DNA of 64,000 bases from Bin55 sp965205545 (GTDB lineage Bacteria > Pseudomonadota > Gammaproteobacteria > Pseudomonadales > Azotimanducaceae): positions 1,984,001 to 2,048,000 of the forward strand of contig OZ242170.1 of NCBI GenBank assembly GCA_965205545.1, given 5' to 3'. Positions 52,777-62,826 of the stretch are shown piece by piece (the first letter of the stretch is position 1; every line of letters starts with the position of its first letter). The position numbers and the translations under genes were made by a program. Below the pieces are notes generated by a model, which searched no databases, was not told the DNA's origin, and worked only from the letters and a program-made list of their open reading frames with translations.

Positions 52777-53946
52777 ATGAATTTTCGACAAGAAGTGCGT
52801 GAATGGCTTGAAACCTCCTGTCCCGAGAGCTTGCTGCGATCGGAAGGAAATCCGGAGTCCGGGTGGCGTACACCCTTGGCCGGGGACCGTAAGAAGTGGT
52901 TGGAACGCTCTGCAGAAAGAGGCTTCACAGTCCCCACGTGGCCAAAGCAGTATGGTGGCGCTGAATTGTCGAAGGATCAGTATCTCGTACTCCTTGACGA
53001 GATGAGAAAACTAGGTGCTCCTTCGCCTTTGGGAGGCATGGGTGTAGTCATGCTGGGACCGACGCTGCTCGAATACGGCAACGACGACCAAAAGGCCCGG
53101 CACTTGCCACCCATAGCTCGCGGCGAAGTTCGATGGTGTCAAGGGTATTCCGAACCCGGATCAGGTTCCGACTTGGCTTCGTTGCAGACACGCGCCGTGG
53201 AACAGGGCGATCACTACATTGTCAATGGCCAAAAAATTTGGACATCGGGAGCTCAATTTGCCGACTGGATCTTTTGCTTGGTCAGAACCGACCCAAATGC
53301 ACCTAAGCACGAAGGCATTAGTTTTTTGTTGTTTTCGATGCATCAGCCGGGCGTAACGGTACGGCCGATACGATTGATTTCAGGTGCGTCGCCATTTTGT
53401 GAGACCTTCTTCGACAACGCCGTAGCGGCCAAGGAGGATCTTGTTGGCGGGCTGAACAAGGGATGGACAGTAGCCAAGCGTCTACTGCAACATGAACGTT
53501 CAGGCATTAGCGCCCTAGCTTCCGGTAGAAATCGTGAGACAGGACCATCGCTTGAAGAACTTGCCAAAGAAACAATGGGGACTCGAAACGGGCGCCTCCA
53601 AGACCCCGTCATGCGTTCAAGGATTCTTCGGCACTCCGTAGACGCCGAAGCATTTCGCCTGACCCAAAGGCGAACCGTCGAGGAGTCGCAGGGCTCGACT
53701 CCCGGGCCACAAACTTCAATCTTCAAGTACTACGGAGCCAATCTCAGAAAGGAGCGGTCAGAGCTGCAAGTTTCTATGCTAGGATCTCAGGCCGTCGCCT
53801 CAAATGGCGAGTTAGAACCAGGCATGCAATCAGCACGTGCGATCACGAGAGACTGGCTCGCCGGCAAGGCAGGATCCATCGCAGGCGGCAGCAATGAAAT
53901 CCAATTGAACATAATCGCCAAGCGCGTGCTGGGACTGCCCGATTAG
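52777..53946 (+). CDS. Acyl-CoA dehydrogenase family protein
   Basis: A flavoprotein of 389 residues oxidising an acyl-CoA at the alpha-beta bond. The three-domain ACAD layout is visible: the N-terminal helical part with FTVPTWPKQYGGAELSKDQY, the middle beta domain with WCQGYSEPGSGSDLASLQTR and VNGQKIWTSGAQFADWIFCL, and the C-terminal helical domain ending GGSNEIQLNIIAKRVLGLP. This subtype (GYSEPGSGSD) is common in steroid, terpenoid and branched-acid degradation. No partner dehydrogenase subunit is adjacent. Confidence 0.92.
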   Translation: MNFRQEVREWLETSCPESLLRSEGNPESGWRTPLAGDRKKWLERSAERGFTVPTWPKQYGGAELSKDQYLVLLDEMRKLGAPSPLGGMGVVMLGPTLLEYGNDDQKARHLPPIARGEVRWCQGYSEPGSGSDLASLQTRAVEQGDHYIVNGQKIWTSGAQFADWIFCLVRTDPNAPKHEGISFLLFSMHQPGVTVRPIRLISGASPFCETFFDNAVAAKEDLVGGLNKGWTVAKRLLQHERSGISALASGRNRETGPSLEELAKETMGTRNGRLQDPVMRSRILRHSVDAEAFRLTQRRTVEESQGSTPGPQTSIFKYYGANLRKERSELQVSMLGSQAVASNGELEPGMQSARAITRDWLAGKAGSIAGGSNEIQLNIIAKRVLGLPD

Positions 53947-53999
53947 CTATTTTCGTGTAGAATGCGCAGCGAATTCCAGACTCCGTAGAGCGCTCTGAA

Positions 54000-54275
54000 A
54001 TGGCACGAGTAACAGTAGAAGATTGCCTCGAACACGTCGAAAACCGCTTCGAGTTAGTTAGACTCGCATCGGAACGCGCTCGACAATTGCAGTTGTTCGA
54101 CGGCGAGCCCCTTGTGCCAGAAGAAAACGACAAGCACACAGTGATTGCCCTGCGAGAAATTGCGGAAGGATTGGTAACCGACGAGGTTCTGTCCGACTCA
54201 GCCAACGACTTGACCGAAGAAGTGAACCCTGTTACTCGGCTAGATAGAGGAGATGAGTCCTCCAGCGACTTCTGA
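54000..54275 (+). CDS. rpoZ: RNA polymerase omega subunit
   Basis: Omega is the small RNA polymerase subunit that helps the beta-prime subunit fold and carries part of the ppGpp site. The 91-residue protein has the conserved start MARVTVEDCLEHVENRFELV and LASERARQLQ, then KHTVIALREIAEGLV. The acidic C-terminus is variable. It overlaps spoT by 23 bases, and rpoZ-spoT-ridA-recG is the standard gammaproteobacterial order. Confidence 0.96.
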   Translation: MARVTVEDCLEHVENRFELVRLASERARQLQLFDGEPLVPEENDKHTVIALREIAEGLVTDEVLSDSANDLTEEVNPVTRLDRGDESSSDF

Positions 54276-56448
54276 GTCATACTTTCAGACTGAACTTGAG
54301 AAGCGCGCACGTCGTGATGAACTTGCCGCACCCCTACTCGGTAGCGAACTTGACCGTCGACTAGACTACCTTACACCTGTCCAAATCGGACTGGTCGCCA
54401 GCGCCTTCAAATACGCCGAAAAGGCTCATTCCGGCCAGCGACGCAGGACAGGTCATTCCTACATCACGCACCCGCTAGCTGTAGCCAACATTCTGGCAAG
54501 TTTCAAGCTTGACCCCGAAACCATCTGTGCCGCACTGCTGCACGACGTTCTCGAGGACACAAGCGTCAGCAAGACCTCATTGGCGAAAGTCTTCGGCGAA
54601 ACAGTTGCCGACATCGTGGATGGCGTGTCGAAACTCTCCCACCTTGTCGATAGTCACGCAGAAGCTCAAGCACAGAACTTCTACAAAATGACGCTAAGCA
54701 TGTCTCGAGACATTCGAGTCATTCTCGTGAAGCTTGCCGATCGTCTGCACAACATGCGCACGATTGGCGTGATGACACGAGACAGCCGCAAGAGAATTGC
54801 CCGAGAAACGATGGATCTTTTTGTTCCATTGGCTAACCGCATGGGAATCTACGTCATAAAGCAAGAGCTTGAGCGTCTTTCCTTTGAAGCGCTCTACCCG
54901 CTACGCGCCGACCGGCTGCAACGCCTGGTGACGCGGGTTCGGCGCACTGCAAAGGACCAGATCAAGTCGGTCACTCGCAAGCTCAAGTCGGGCTTTGCCG
55001 AGGCAGGTCTCGAGGCAAAGATAGAGTATGTCGAGACTGAACTTTACTCAATCTACCGCTCGCTGCGAGATCACGAACGTTCGTTCGAAGCGTTCATGGA
55101 TACATTCACCTACAGTGTCGTAGTCAACAATACGGACGATTGCTACCGAGCGATGGGCTTGGCCCACAACCTCTACAAGCCCAAGATCCGGGAATTTCGC
55201 GACTACATTGCAATTCCAAAATCAAATGGCTACCAGTCGTTGCATGTGACCTTGATTGGACCTGGCGCCAAGTCGATCAATCTGTTGATCCGCAACAAGA
55301 ACATGGAAGACATAGCCAGCTACGGCCTGGTGGCGGGATGGATCAAGCATGAAGGAAAGGATTCCGAGGATTCGGACGAGGATCCTGCGGCCAGCGGCGT
55401 TCACGAGTGGATCAGCAATCTCTTGAATCTTCAGGACCGGGGGGATGCTGTTCAATTCATCGAGAACCTGAAGACCGACCTATTCCCTGATGATGTGTAC
55501 GTCTTTACACCACAGGGCGACATCCTGGCTCTTCCCGTCGGTTCCTGCGCGGTGGATTTCGCCTACGCTGTGCACACAGATGTCGGAAATCAATGCGTTG
55601 CCTGTCGAATCGACGACCAGATCGCTCCCCTATCGACAGTCTTGGAATCGGGCCAAACGGTGTCCATAGTACGCGCTTCGGCCGCGCATCCCGATCCAGT
55701 ATGGCTAAATTTCGTACAAACTGCCAAGGCTCGGTCGGCAATCCGCAATCATCTGCGGTCGCGGAGCCAAGACGAATCGGTCGTTCTAGGCAAAACGTTG
55801 TTGAATCGTTCCTTGGCCAACGCCAATACTTCCCTCGAGCAACTAGACTTTCGTCGATTACGCAAGGTCTTTCGAGAGTTCAATGTGAGAAAACGGAATG
55901 AACTGTTCGAGGAGGTGGGTCGTGGCAACCTTCTTGCCTACCAAGTCGCTCAACGGCTGCTTGACGAAGATGTCGCCGACCACGACACGGCCAACATCGA
56001 ACATGGCGCCCCTATCTATGTGCAAGGTGGCGAACACATGGGTGTGCGATATGGAAGATGCTGTGGTCCGGTGCCCGGTGACGAGGTCATAGGACACATC
56101 TCTCAAGGCGAAGGCCTTGTAGTCCATCGTTCAAGCTGCAAGAACATCAAATCCATTCGATCCAAGAGCACAATCATGCCCGTGAGCTGGACGGACAATC
56201 CGCAAGGCGAATTCCTCACACAATTGCGCATTGACATTGCTCCGCATCTGGGTGTCTTGGCTTCGTTGGCGGAATCTGTAAATTCACTTGGCGCGGGAAT
56301 CAGCATGCTGGATGTGTCTGAGCGAACACCTGAATTGTCCATCGTGCAAATGCGATTGGCAGTGGCTAACCTCAAGCATTTGCGCCGAATCATGAAGAGC
56401 TTGAACGCCAGAGCAGACACCACAAGCGTCCAAAGGCAATTGACCTGA
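54253..56448 (+). CDS. spoT: Bifunctional ppGpp synthetase/hydrolase SpoT
   Basis: A 731-residue RelA/SpoT homologue controlling (p)ppGpp. The hydrolase HD domain is intact (HSYITHPLAVANILASF, AALLHDVLEDTSVSK, LADRLHNMRTIG). The synthetase region has FRDYIAIPKSNGYQSLHVTL. The TGS (DVYVFTPQGDILALPVGSCA) and C-terminal ACT domains follow. An insertion-like acidic stretch (EGKDSEDSDEDPAAS) follows the synthetase domain. The ATG lies inside rpoZ. Confidence 0.96.
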   Translation: MSPPATSESYFQTELEKRARRDELAAPLLGSELDRRLDYLTPVQIGLVASAFKYAEKAHSGQRRRTGHSYITHPLAVANILASFKLDPETICAALLHDVLEDTSVSKTSLAKVFGETVADIVDGVSKLSHLVDSHAEAQAQNFYKMTLSMSRDIRVILVKLADRLHNMRTIGVMTRDSRKRIARETMDLFVPLANRMGIYVIKQELERLSFEALYPLRADRLQRLVTRVRRTAKDQIKSVTRKLKSGFAEAGLEAKIEYVETELYSIYRSLRDHERSFEAFMDTFTYSVVVNNTDDCYRAMGLAHNLYKPKIREFRDYIAIPKSNGYQSLHVTLIGPGAKSINLLIRNKNMEDIASYGLVAGWIKHEGKDSEDSDEDPAASGVHEWISNLLNLQDRGDAVQFIENLKTDLFPDDVYVFTPQGDILALPVGSCAVDFAYAVHTDVGNQCVACRIDDQIAPLSTVLESGQTVSIVRASAAHPDPVWLNFVQTAKARSAIRNHLRSRSQDESVVLGKTLLNRSLANANTSLEQLDFRRLRKVFREFNVRKRNELFEEVGRGNLLAYQVAQRLLDEDVADHDTANIEHGAPIYVQGGEHMGVRYGRCCGPVPGDEVIGHISQGEGLVVHRSSCKNIKSIRSKSTIMPVSWTDNPQGEFLTQLRIDIAPHLGVLASLAESVNSLGAGISMLDVSERTPELSIVQMRLAVANLKHLRRIMKSLNARADTTSVQRQLT

Positions 56449-56458
56449 CGTGGGAACA

Positions 56459-56845
56459 ATGAAAAGAGAAGCCATAACTGCCGAGAGTGCACCAGACGCT
56501 ATCGGTCCCTACTCGCACGCGATGCGAGCGGGCAACATCCTCTATCTATCCGGCCAAATCGCTTTGGATCCCTCTACCATGGAATTAGTCACAGACTCGT
56601 TCCGCAAGGAAACCAAGCAAGTCTTTGCAAACATTGAGTCAGTTCTGACGGCCGCAGGCGGGTCTCTGAAGGATGTCGTGAAGATGACGGTTTACCTCAC
56701 GGATCTTAGCAATTTCGATACCGTAAACGCAGTTATGAGCGAAACGCTGCAGTTCCCCTTTCCTGCACGCGTCGCGGTAGGAGTCAGTGCGCTCCCACGT
56801 GGTGCCTCCATAGAAATCGAGACCATCGCACTCCTGGAAGACTAG
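56459..56845 (+). CDS. ridA: RidA family enamine/imine deaminase
   Basis: RidA hydrolyses reactive enamine/imine intermediates such as 2-aminoacrylate, protecting PLP enzymes. The 128-residue protein has the typical PDAIGPYSHAMRAGNILYLS, GQIALDPSTMELV, NIESVLTAAGGSLKDVVKMT and PFPARVAVGVSALPRGASIE with the catalytic Arg. ATG 56459 is chosen over GTG 56450. It lies between spoT and recG, its usual place. Confidence 0.95.
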   Translation: MKREAITAESAPDAIGPYSHAMRAGNILYLSGQIALDPSTMELVTDSFRKETKQVFANIESVLTAAGGSLKDVVKMTVYLTDLSNFDTVNAVMSETLQFPFPARVAVGVSALPRGASIEIETIALLED

Positions 56846-56860
56846 CAGTCGGCACAAGCA

Positions 56861-58885
56861 ATGCCGTCGGAACCTGTCACCAATCTCCGGGGAGTCGGGC
56901 CTACTCTCGCAAAGCGCCTTCAAAGGCTCAACATCCGCACAAAGCTGGACTTGATCCTTCACTTGCCCTATCGCTATCAGGACCGCACACGCGTCACACC
57001 ACTTTCGCAACTTACATCTGGCGGCGAGCACTATGTTCAAGGTCGAATACTTGGCATCGAAAACTCTGGAGGCCCTCGACCTAGCGTCTATGTCGCTATA
57101 GGCGACGATGGCGGCAAGCGTTTAAACATGCGTCTGCTGCATTACAGCCCGCGCCAGGTAGGCCAGCTTTCTGAAGGCATGTGGTTACGACTATATGGTG
57201 TCGTGCGTTTGGGCCGCAAGGGTCTCGAAATGGTGCATCCTGAATACAGGACGTTTCATTCGGACCCTGGTGCTCCGCCTCCAGAATTCGTCCCGGTCTA
57301 TCGCAGGACACAGGGGCTGAGCAGCGCACGGCTTGGCAGTCTCATTCGTCAGGCTCTTGACGAAGTGGCGTATCTGCCGAGTTTTCGACACCAGGGTTTC
57401 ACGTTGGGCGAGTCCATCCGTTTGCTGCATGAACCTGACCCAAAGCGGGGAATTGAAGGTCTCAACACAGCTCGAAAGCGAGTGGCGTTTGATGAGTTGT
57501 TGGCGTTTACCTTGCTTCAGTCTCGCAGACATGTTCAACAACGCACCTACACCACGTTCCCATTGGATCAGTCGGCCAATCTAAAGGACCAGTTGCTCGA
57601 CTCACTTGGCTTCACCCTTACGCCAGCACAGGATAGGGTAGTTCAGGAAATACTGGACGATCTCGCACAACCCACGCCCATGCTTCGATTAGTTCAAGGA
57701 GACGTTGGGTCTGGAAAGACAGTGGTTGCCGCATTGGCTATTGTCCGAGCTGCCGAAAACAACATGCAGACTGCATTCATGGCCCCAACTGAAATCCTGG
57801 CCGAGCAGCATCATGAAACCCTTTCTCGCTGGTTGACTCCGCTCGGCATTCAGGTCGGTCTGCTTACGGGTCGCATGGCGGCGCCCGTGCGCCGCACGCG
57901 TCAGGATGCAATCGCACGGGGTGAGGACATGGTCGCCGTCGGCACCCACGCACTATTTCAAACAACCACAAGGTTCAAGTCTCTGGGTCTGGCGATCATT
58001 GACGAACAGCATCGATTTGGTGTGCATCAACGCATGTTGCTTCGCGACAAGGGTCGCTTACCGCATCAATTGATCATGACGGCAACACCCATACCTCGCA
58101 CTCTAGCCATGTATCTGTTCGCGGACATGGATGTATCGACTATTGATGAATTGCCTCCCGGTCGCCAACCCGTCGAAACGACAATACACAGCGCAAAACG
58201 TCGCGACCAGGTCATATCGGCGGTGAGCAGACTCCTGGAGTCGGGTCAACAGGTGTTTTGGGTTTGTGTTGCAATCGACCAGCGTGATCCCGAAGATGGC
58301 GACTTTCGAGGAACTCAGGATGTTCTTCAGGAACTTGGAGAGCGACTGCCCGGAGTTCGAATTGCCCATTTGCACGGACGGATGAAGACCGACGAAAAAC
58401 GCAAGACCATGGAGCAGTTTCGACAGCGCGATGTGCAGCTCCTAGTCGCGACAACGGTGGTCGAGGTGGGCATTGACGTGCCAAACGCCACACTCATGGT
58501 CATCGACGACGCCGATCGCTTTGGCATGGCTCAATTGCATCAATTGAGGGGTCGCGTTGGCAGGGGCGCCGAAAAGAGCTACTGCATGCTGGTGTTTGAT
58601 CCACCCATTTCGGAGAACTCGCGGCAACGCCTGGATGCTCTCAGGCGCTGCACAGATGGGTTCGAACTAGCGAAGCTCGACCTCGAAATTAGAGGTCCAG
58701 GAGAAGTCTTCGGAACAGCCCAGTCAGGAGTGGAAAACTTTCGCATTGCAAACTTGACACTAGATTCCAATCTGCTGCAGGAAGCGCGCCAGCGGGCACG
58801 GGAACTCATCAATTCCAATCCCGACTTGGCCTCAAACATCATTGATACGTGGACTCCTTCGACAAGCGACTACGCCGCAGTCTAA
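56861..58885 (+). CDS. recG: ATP-dependent DNA helicase RecG
   Basis: RecG remodels stalled replication forks and branched DNA. The 674-residue protein has the N-terminal wedge/OB domain with LRGVGPTLAKRLQRLNIRTK, Walker A VQGDVGSGKTVVAA, the DExH box IIDEQHRFGVHQR, motif III TATPIPRTLAMYLF, and motif VI in MAQLHQLRGRVGRG. Length is near the E. coli protein. It is likely co-transcribed with ridA (15 bp gap). Confidence 0.96.
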   Translation: MPSEPVTNLRGVGPTLAKRLQRLNIRTKLDLILHLPYRYQDRTRVTPLSQLTSGGEHYVQGRILGIENSGGPRPSVYVAIGDDGGKRLNMRLLHYSPRQVGQLSEGMWLRLYGVVRLGRKGLEMVHPEYRTFHSDPGAPPPEFVPVYRRTQGLSSARLGSLIRQALDEVAYLPSFRHQGFTLGESIRLLHEPDPKRGIEGLNTARKRVAFDELLAFTLLQSRRHVQQRTYTTFPLDQSANLKDQLLDSLGFTLTPAQDRVVQEILDDLAQPTPMLRLVQGDVGSGKTVVAALAIVRAAENNMQTAFMAPTEILAEQHHETLSRWLTPLGIQVGLLTGRMAAPVRRTRQDAIARGEDMVAVGTHALFQTTTRFKSLGLAIIDEQHRFGVHQRMLLRDKGRLPHQLIMTATPIPRTLAMYLFADMDVSTIDELPPGRQPVETTIHSAKRRDQVISAVSRLLESGQQVFWVCVAIDQRDPEDGDFRGTQDVLQELGERLPGVRIAHLHGRMKTDEKRKTMEQFRQRDVQLLVATTVVEVGIDVPNATLMVIDDADRFGMAQLHQLRGRVGRGAEKSYCMLVFDPPISENSRQRLDALRRCTDGFELAKLDLEIRGPGEVFGTAQSGVENFRIANLTLDSNLLQEARQRARELINSNPDLASNIIDTWTPSTSDYAAV

Positions 58886-58907
58886 CCTTGCCAACTACTT
58901 GAGACCT

Positions 58908-59072
58908 CTAAATCTCAATCATCTCGAAGTCTTCTTTGCCTACGCCGCACTCGGGACAGAAAAAATCTTCCGGCACATCGCTCCAGCTAGTCCCAGGAGC
59001 AATGTCTTCCTCAATACATCCCTCGGCTTCGTCGTAAATCCAGCCACAGACTATGCATTGCCACTTTCGCAT
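58908..59072 (-). CDS. Rubredoxin
   Basis: A 54-residue iron-sulfur electron carrier. Both CxxC pairs are present (CIVCGWIYDEAEG and CPECGVGKEDFE), with the family GTSWSDVPEDFFC segment. ATG 59072 (MRKWQCIVCG) is the usual start; a longer frame from 59117 has no support. It converges with recG and probably feeds electrons to a hydroxylase or to a peroxide/superoxide detoxifying enzyme. Confidence 0.93.
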   Translation of the reverse strand: MRKWQCIVCGWIYDEAEGCIEEDIAPGTSWSDVPEDFFCPECGVGKEDFEMIEI

Positions 59073-59226
59073 GAATCGTTCTTTTCGGTGTGCGGGGTGA
59101 TTGCCAATCGGGCGCATGATAGCAACTGCAAGCCAATTTGCGGGCGTATACTAGAGAGCCCGACTCCCACCGTGCAACACGGTTCGGCGCCCTGCGACCA
59201 AGGGATCAAATTTCGAATTTCCCGCC

Positions 59227-59904
59227 ATGTTCAACAGATTGTTTGCGCGCAGAGTCGTGCTAGGTACAGTTCTAGCTCTTTTCCCATCAACCGGCCTTTT
59301 GGCCTCTGACATTTACTTGCAGGTGGGAGCTGTAAATTGGCGAGATGTTCCCTCTATTGGATTTCCTTCCGCTACGGCAAAAGGCAATCCGCGTGCACTA
59401 GGAATCTACGAGAGCAACGCAGGGTATGAAATTGGATTCGGCTATTCCCTAAATGAACGATGGAGCCTAGAGGCTACCTATAGTCCCGCCCCAGACATTA
59501 CCTTGTTTATAGGACCAGCGCACAGCATATTGTTACCGGATGAGCAGCAAGTGCCTCTAGGATTTGTAAAAAAGACGACGCTCAAAACACACGTATTCTC
59601 CTTTTCTCCCATGTTCGAACTACCACTTCCCCGTTCCACGTGGATCCATGGAAAGCTTGGCATTGTTCATGCACAACGCGATGCAAAGACATCGCTGCGG
59701 TCGCTTGAACCAGGAGCATTCGCACATACGGCAGCGAACCCGCCTTTCGACAGAAGCGACACTCACTTTTTCCTTGCGGCCGGCGTGCGAAGGCCCTTCC
59801 TGCTGTTTGGCAATGTATCCACGAGAATGTCCTACCAGAAGTACTTCGGAATTGGTAGTGAATTCGCTTCTGCTCTGAAGCTCGATTTTCAATACAGGTT
59901 TTAG
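59227..59904 (+). CDS. OmpW-family outer-membrane protein
   Basis: A 225-residue eight-stranded beta-barrel protein. A signal peptide (VLGTVLALFPSTGLLAS) precedes DIYLQVGAVNWRDVPSIG, NAGYEIGFGYSLNERWSLEA then TYSPAPDI, the HVFSFSPMFELPL strand and the C-terminal aromatic strand ALKLDFQYRF. OmpW-like porins pass small hydrophobic molecules. It is the only barrel gene between rubredoxin and ubiA and has its own promoter space. Confidence 0.75.
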   Translation: MFNRLFARRVVLGTVLALFPSTGLLASDIYLQVGAVNWRDVPSIGFPSATAKGNPRALGIYESNAGYEIGFGYSLNERWSLEATYSPAPDITLFIGPAHSILLPDEQQVPLGFVKKTTLKTHVFSFSPMFELPLPRSTWIHGKLGIVHAQRDAKTSLRSLEPGAFAHTAANPPFDRSDTHFFLAAGVRRPFLLFGNVSTRMSYQKYFGIGSEFASALKLDFQYRF

Positions 59905-60067
59905 CTGCGCTTAGCAAAGGATTGGGATTGTGGATTAAAGGTTTGCGTCGTTCCAGCAACGACCGCTCTCCCCTCGACTGAAGCAGTACGACGCGCATCG
60001 CTGGTCCCGACACGCGGACTACAATTAAGTTGGTCTTCCATATCCTGCACTTCTTAGAGATTTCTTC

Positions 60068-60937
60068 GTGCTGCTTCGCCTTCGCCCCTACTGGGAACTG
60101 ATGCGACTTGACCGTCCGGTTGGCACGTTCCTATTGCTTTGGCCCACCTTGGCGGCTCTTTGGCTAGCGTCGCAGGGCTTTCCTCCAATTGGAACCCTCA
60201 TCGCGTTCACGCTTGGGTGTTTCGTCATGCGCGCGGCAGGGTGCGTTGTCAATGACATTGCCGACCGCGACTTCGACCCTCATGTGGCTCGCACACGCAC
60301 GCGACCACTAGCAGATGGCAGGCTCACCGTACTGCAAGCCCTGATATGTCTAGCAATCTTGCTGACGATCGGAATGGCAATAGTGTTCACACTAAATCCG
60401 ATTACGCGTTGGATGGCACTGGTCGGGCTGCTAGTCGCCGTTGTGTATCCGTTCATGAAAAGGTTTACCCACTTGCCTCAACTGGGATTGGGAATTGCGT
60501 TCAGCTGGGGAATCCCCATGGCGAGCACCGCGGTGACCGAGTCGATTTCGATGGAGATCTGGCTGCTTTTCTGGGCAAGCTTCTGCTGGATCGTTGCGTA
60601 CGACACCCAATACGCCATGGTGGATCGCGAAGACGATGAACGAATCGGCATAAGGTCGACGGCAATCCTTCTAGGAAAGCTTGACGTCTATGTGATCGCA
60701 GCACTCCAGTTGGTTGTGATCGCGGTGCTTCTCAATCTTGCCTTGATCGCTAATCTCAATTACGCATATGTGGCAGGCGTGGCGATCATCGCAGGCTTGT
60801 TCGGATATCAAGCCTTCTTGACTCGAAATCGCGAAAGAGACGCTTGCTTTCAGGCATTCCGAAACAACACGGTTGTGGGATTCTTCCTCTTCGCGGGCGT
60901 GGCTTTGAGTTTTCTTACATCAAGCATGCCGCAATGA
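60068..60937 (+). CDS. ubiA: 4-hydroxybenzoate polyprenyltransferase
   Basis: UbiA attaches the polyprenyl tail to 4-hydroxybenzoate in ubiquinone synthesis. The 289-residue inner-membrane protein has the two Asp-rich prenyl diphosphate motifs: NDIADRDFDPHVARTRTRPL and YDTQYAMVDREDDERIGIRS, with about eight membrane helices between and after. The start is GTG 60068. UbiC is not adjacent. Its stop overlaps the TRAP small-subunit ATG (ATGA), so the transporter is in the same transcript. Confidence 0.95.
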   Translation: MLLRLRPYWELMRLDRPVGTFLLLWPTLAALWLASQGFPPIGTLIAFTLGCFVMRAAGCVVNDIADRDFDPHVARTRTRPLADGRLTVLQALICLAILLTIGMAIVFTLNPITRWMALVGLLVAVVYPFMKRFTHLPQLGLGIAFSWGIPMASTAVTESISMEIWLLFWASFCWIVAYDTQYAMVDREDDERIGIRSTAILLGKLDVYVIAALQLVVIAVLLNLALIANLNYAYVAGVAIIAGLFGYQAFLTRNRERDACFQAFRNNTVVGFFLFAGVALSFLTSSMPQ

Positions 60938-61422
60938 AACGTCTGCCGCAGCTCATTGTTGAATGGACTGGGCGTTGTGTGGCTTGGCTGGTCTTGGCTA
61001 TGACAATTTGCATGGTCTTCGTTGTGGTACGACGCTATGTCTTTCAGTTAGACGCCATCTACCTGCAGGAAGCAGTTGTCTACATGCACGCTCTCCTATT
61101 CATGATTGGCTTGTCCTATGCGATGAAGCATGACGCCCATGTTCGAGTCGATTTGCTCTACAGTCGGTTCCCTCCGCGCCGCAAAGCCATAGTCAACTTG
61201 ATTGGACACCTGGTTTTTCTCGTGCCGATGTCTCTCATGATTGTCGGCTACAGCTTCGACTACGTGGCGGCCTCCTGGCGCATTCTGGAAGACTCTCAGG
61301 AGGTAGGCGGAATTCCCGCAGTCTACCTGCTCAAGACCGTCATTCCCGTGGCCGCAATACTGCTCCTTCTTCAATCCGCGGTCGAAATTGTTCGCTGCAT
61401 ACAAGACATACGCCGCGCATGA
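60934..61422 (+). CDS. TRAP transporter small permease (DctQ-like)
   Basis: A 162-residue four-helix inner-membrane subunit of a tripartite ATP-independent periplasmic transporter. ATG 60934 (MKRLPQLIVEWTGR) overlaps the ubiA stop. The mark LQEAVVYMHALLFMIGLSYA then MKHDAHVRVDLLYSRF is typical of DctQ. It is followed by the large subunit with a four-base overlap, and the binding protein is encoded convergently at 62827. Confidence 0.92.
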   Translation: MKRLPQLIVEWTGRCVAWLVLAMTICMVFVVVRRYVFQLDAIYLQEAVVYMHALLFMIGLSYAMKHDAHVRVDLLYSRFPPRRKAIVNLIGHLVFLVPMSLMIVGYSFDYVAASWRILEDSQEVGGIPAVYLLKTVIPVAAILLLLQSAVEIVRCIQDIRRA

Positions 61423-62780
61423 TTGAATTCATACCGCTGCTGATGTTTGCAGCGTTGTTTCTTGTGCTCCTATCGGGTTACTCGGTTGGAGCAACCCTTG
61501 CGGGAGTCGGCCTGATTTTCGCCCTTGTGGGAATCGTTCTCGGCGTCTTCGACGCAAAAGACTTGGGATTCCTGCCCAATCGGCTCTATTCACTAATGAC
61601 CAATCAGACCCTGATGGCGGTGCCCCTTTTCATCTTGATGGGGGTCACGCTTGAACGCACCAACATAGCGAGGTCGTTGCTCAGTTCGATGTCGCAGCTC
61701 GTTGGTCGCATGCGGGGTGGATTGGGTCTAGCTGTAGTGCTGGTGGGCATGCTGATGGCAGCCAGCACGGGAATTGTCGGGGCAACCGTAGTCACTATGG
61801 GTCTGCTCTCGCTGCCGGTCATGATCAAGCAGGGCTACAACCACGGTTTCGCAACCGGCACCATCTCAGCCACGGGAACACTGGGTCAAATCATACCGCC
61901 TTCGATTGCACTGGTGCTTGTAGGCCACGTCCTGGGGAACGCCTACCAGCAAGCACAACTCACTCAAGGTGTCTTCGCGCCGAAGACCGTTTCTGTAGGC
62001 GATCTCTTCGCCGGAGCACTAATCCCTGGGTTGTTGCTAGTAGCGCTCTATGGCGCTTACGTGCTAATTCGAGCCTGGCTTCAACCCGAGTTCGCCCCAC
62101 CGTCCAAGGACGAAGAAAAGCTTGAAGTCCGCAAGCTCCTTGCAAGTCTGGTACCACCAATAGTGTTGATCGTCGCCGTGCTGGGAACAATCCTCGCCGG
62201 TGTCGCAACTCCTACCGAAGCTTCAGCGGTGGGAGCCCTCGGCGCTCTGGCAATGTCGGTCGTCTATGGCGCACTAAACTTGAAGATCTTGAACGAGATC
62301 GTGCTGTCTACCATCAAGACGACGGCAATGGTTTTCTTCATTCTCATCGGGGCTTCGATCTTCTCGCTTGTGTTCCGAGGCTATGGTGGAGACGACCTGG
62401 TTCACGCATTCTTCACCAGCCTTCCCGGCGGAGCGGCCTCGGCTATGGCCATTGTCATGATCACAATCTTCCTGCTGGGGTTTGTTCTTGACTTCATAGA
62501 AATCACTTATGTGGTGTTGCCTATTGTCGGGCCCATTCTGTTAGCTATGGGCATTGATCCAGTTTGGCTTGGAGTGATGGTGGCAGTGAATCTGCAGACT
62601 TCGTTTCTCACGCCGCCGTTTGGATTTGCCCTGTTCTATCTGCGGGGTGTGGCGCCACCGGAGGTACAGACTATTGATATGTATCGCGGAGTCGTGCCCT
62701 TCATTGGATTGCAGGTGCTGCTCTTGCTTGTGTTGGTCGCCTTCCCCCAATTGGCGACGTGGTTGCCGTCGGCTCTCTGA
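61419..62780 (+). CDS. TRAP transporter large permease (DctM-like)
   Basis: A 453-residue protein with about twelve membrane helices forming the sodium-coupled translocation path. Family marks: LMTNQTLMAVPLFILMGVTL, GGLGLAVVLVGMLMAASTGI, GTISATGTLGQIIPPSIALV and GVATPTEASAVGALGAL. It overlaps dctQ by four bases. The substrate, usually an organic acid such as sialate, C4-dicarboxylate or 2-oxo acid, cannot be decided. Confidence 0.95.
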   Translation: MIEFIPLLMFAALFLVLLSGYSVGATLAGVGLIFALVGIVLGVFDAKDLGFLPNRLYSLMTNQTLMAVPLFILMGVTLERTNIARSLLSSMSQLVGRMRGGLGLAVVLVGMLMAASTGIVGATVVTMGLLSLPVMIKQGYNHGFATGTISATGTLGQIIPPSIALVLVGHVLGNAYQQAQLTQGVFAPKTVSVGDLFAGALIPGLLLVALYGAYVLIRAWLQPEFAPPSKDEEKLEVRKLLASLVPPIVLIVAVLGTILAGVATPTEASAVGALGALAMSVVYGALNLKILNEIVLSTIKTTAMVFFILIGASIFSLVFRGYGGDDLVHAFFTSLPGGAASAMAIVMITIFLLGFVLDFIEITYVVLPIVGPILLAMGIDPVWLGVMVAVNLQTSFLTPPFGFALFYLRGVAPPEVQTIDMYRGVVPFIGLQVLLLLVLVAFPQLATWLPSAL

Positions 62781-62826
62781 CGCGCTCGATTCACTACGTC
62801 GTCAAGAGAGGTTTTAGGGAAAACGA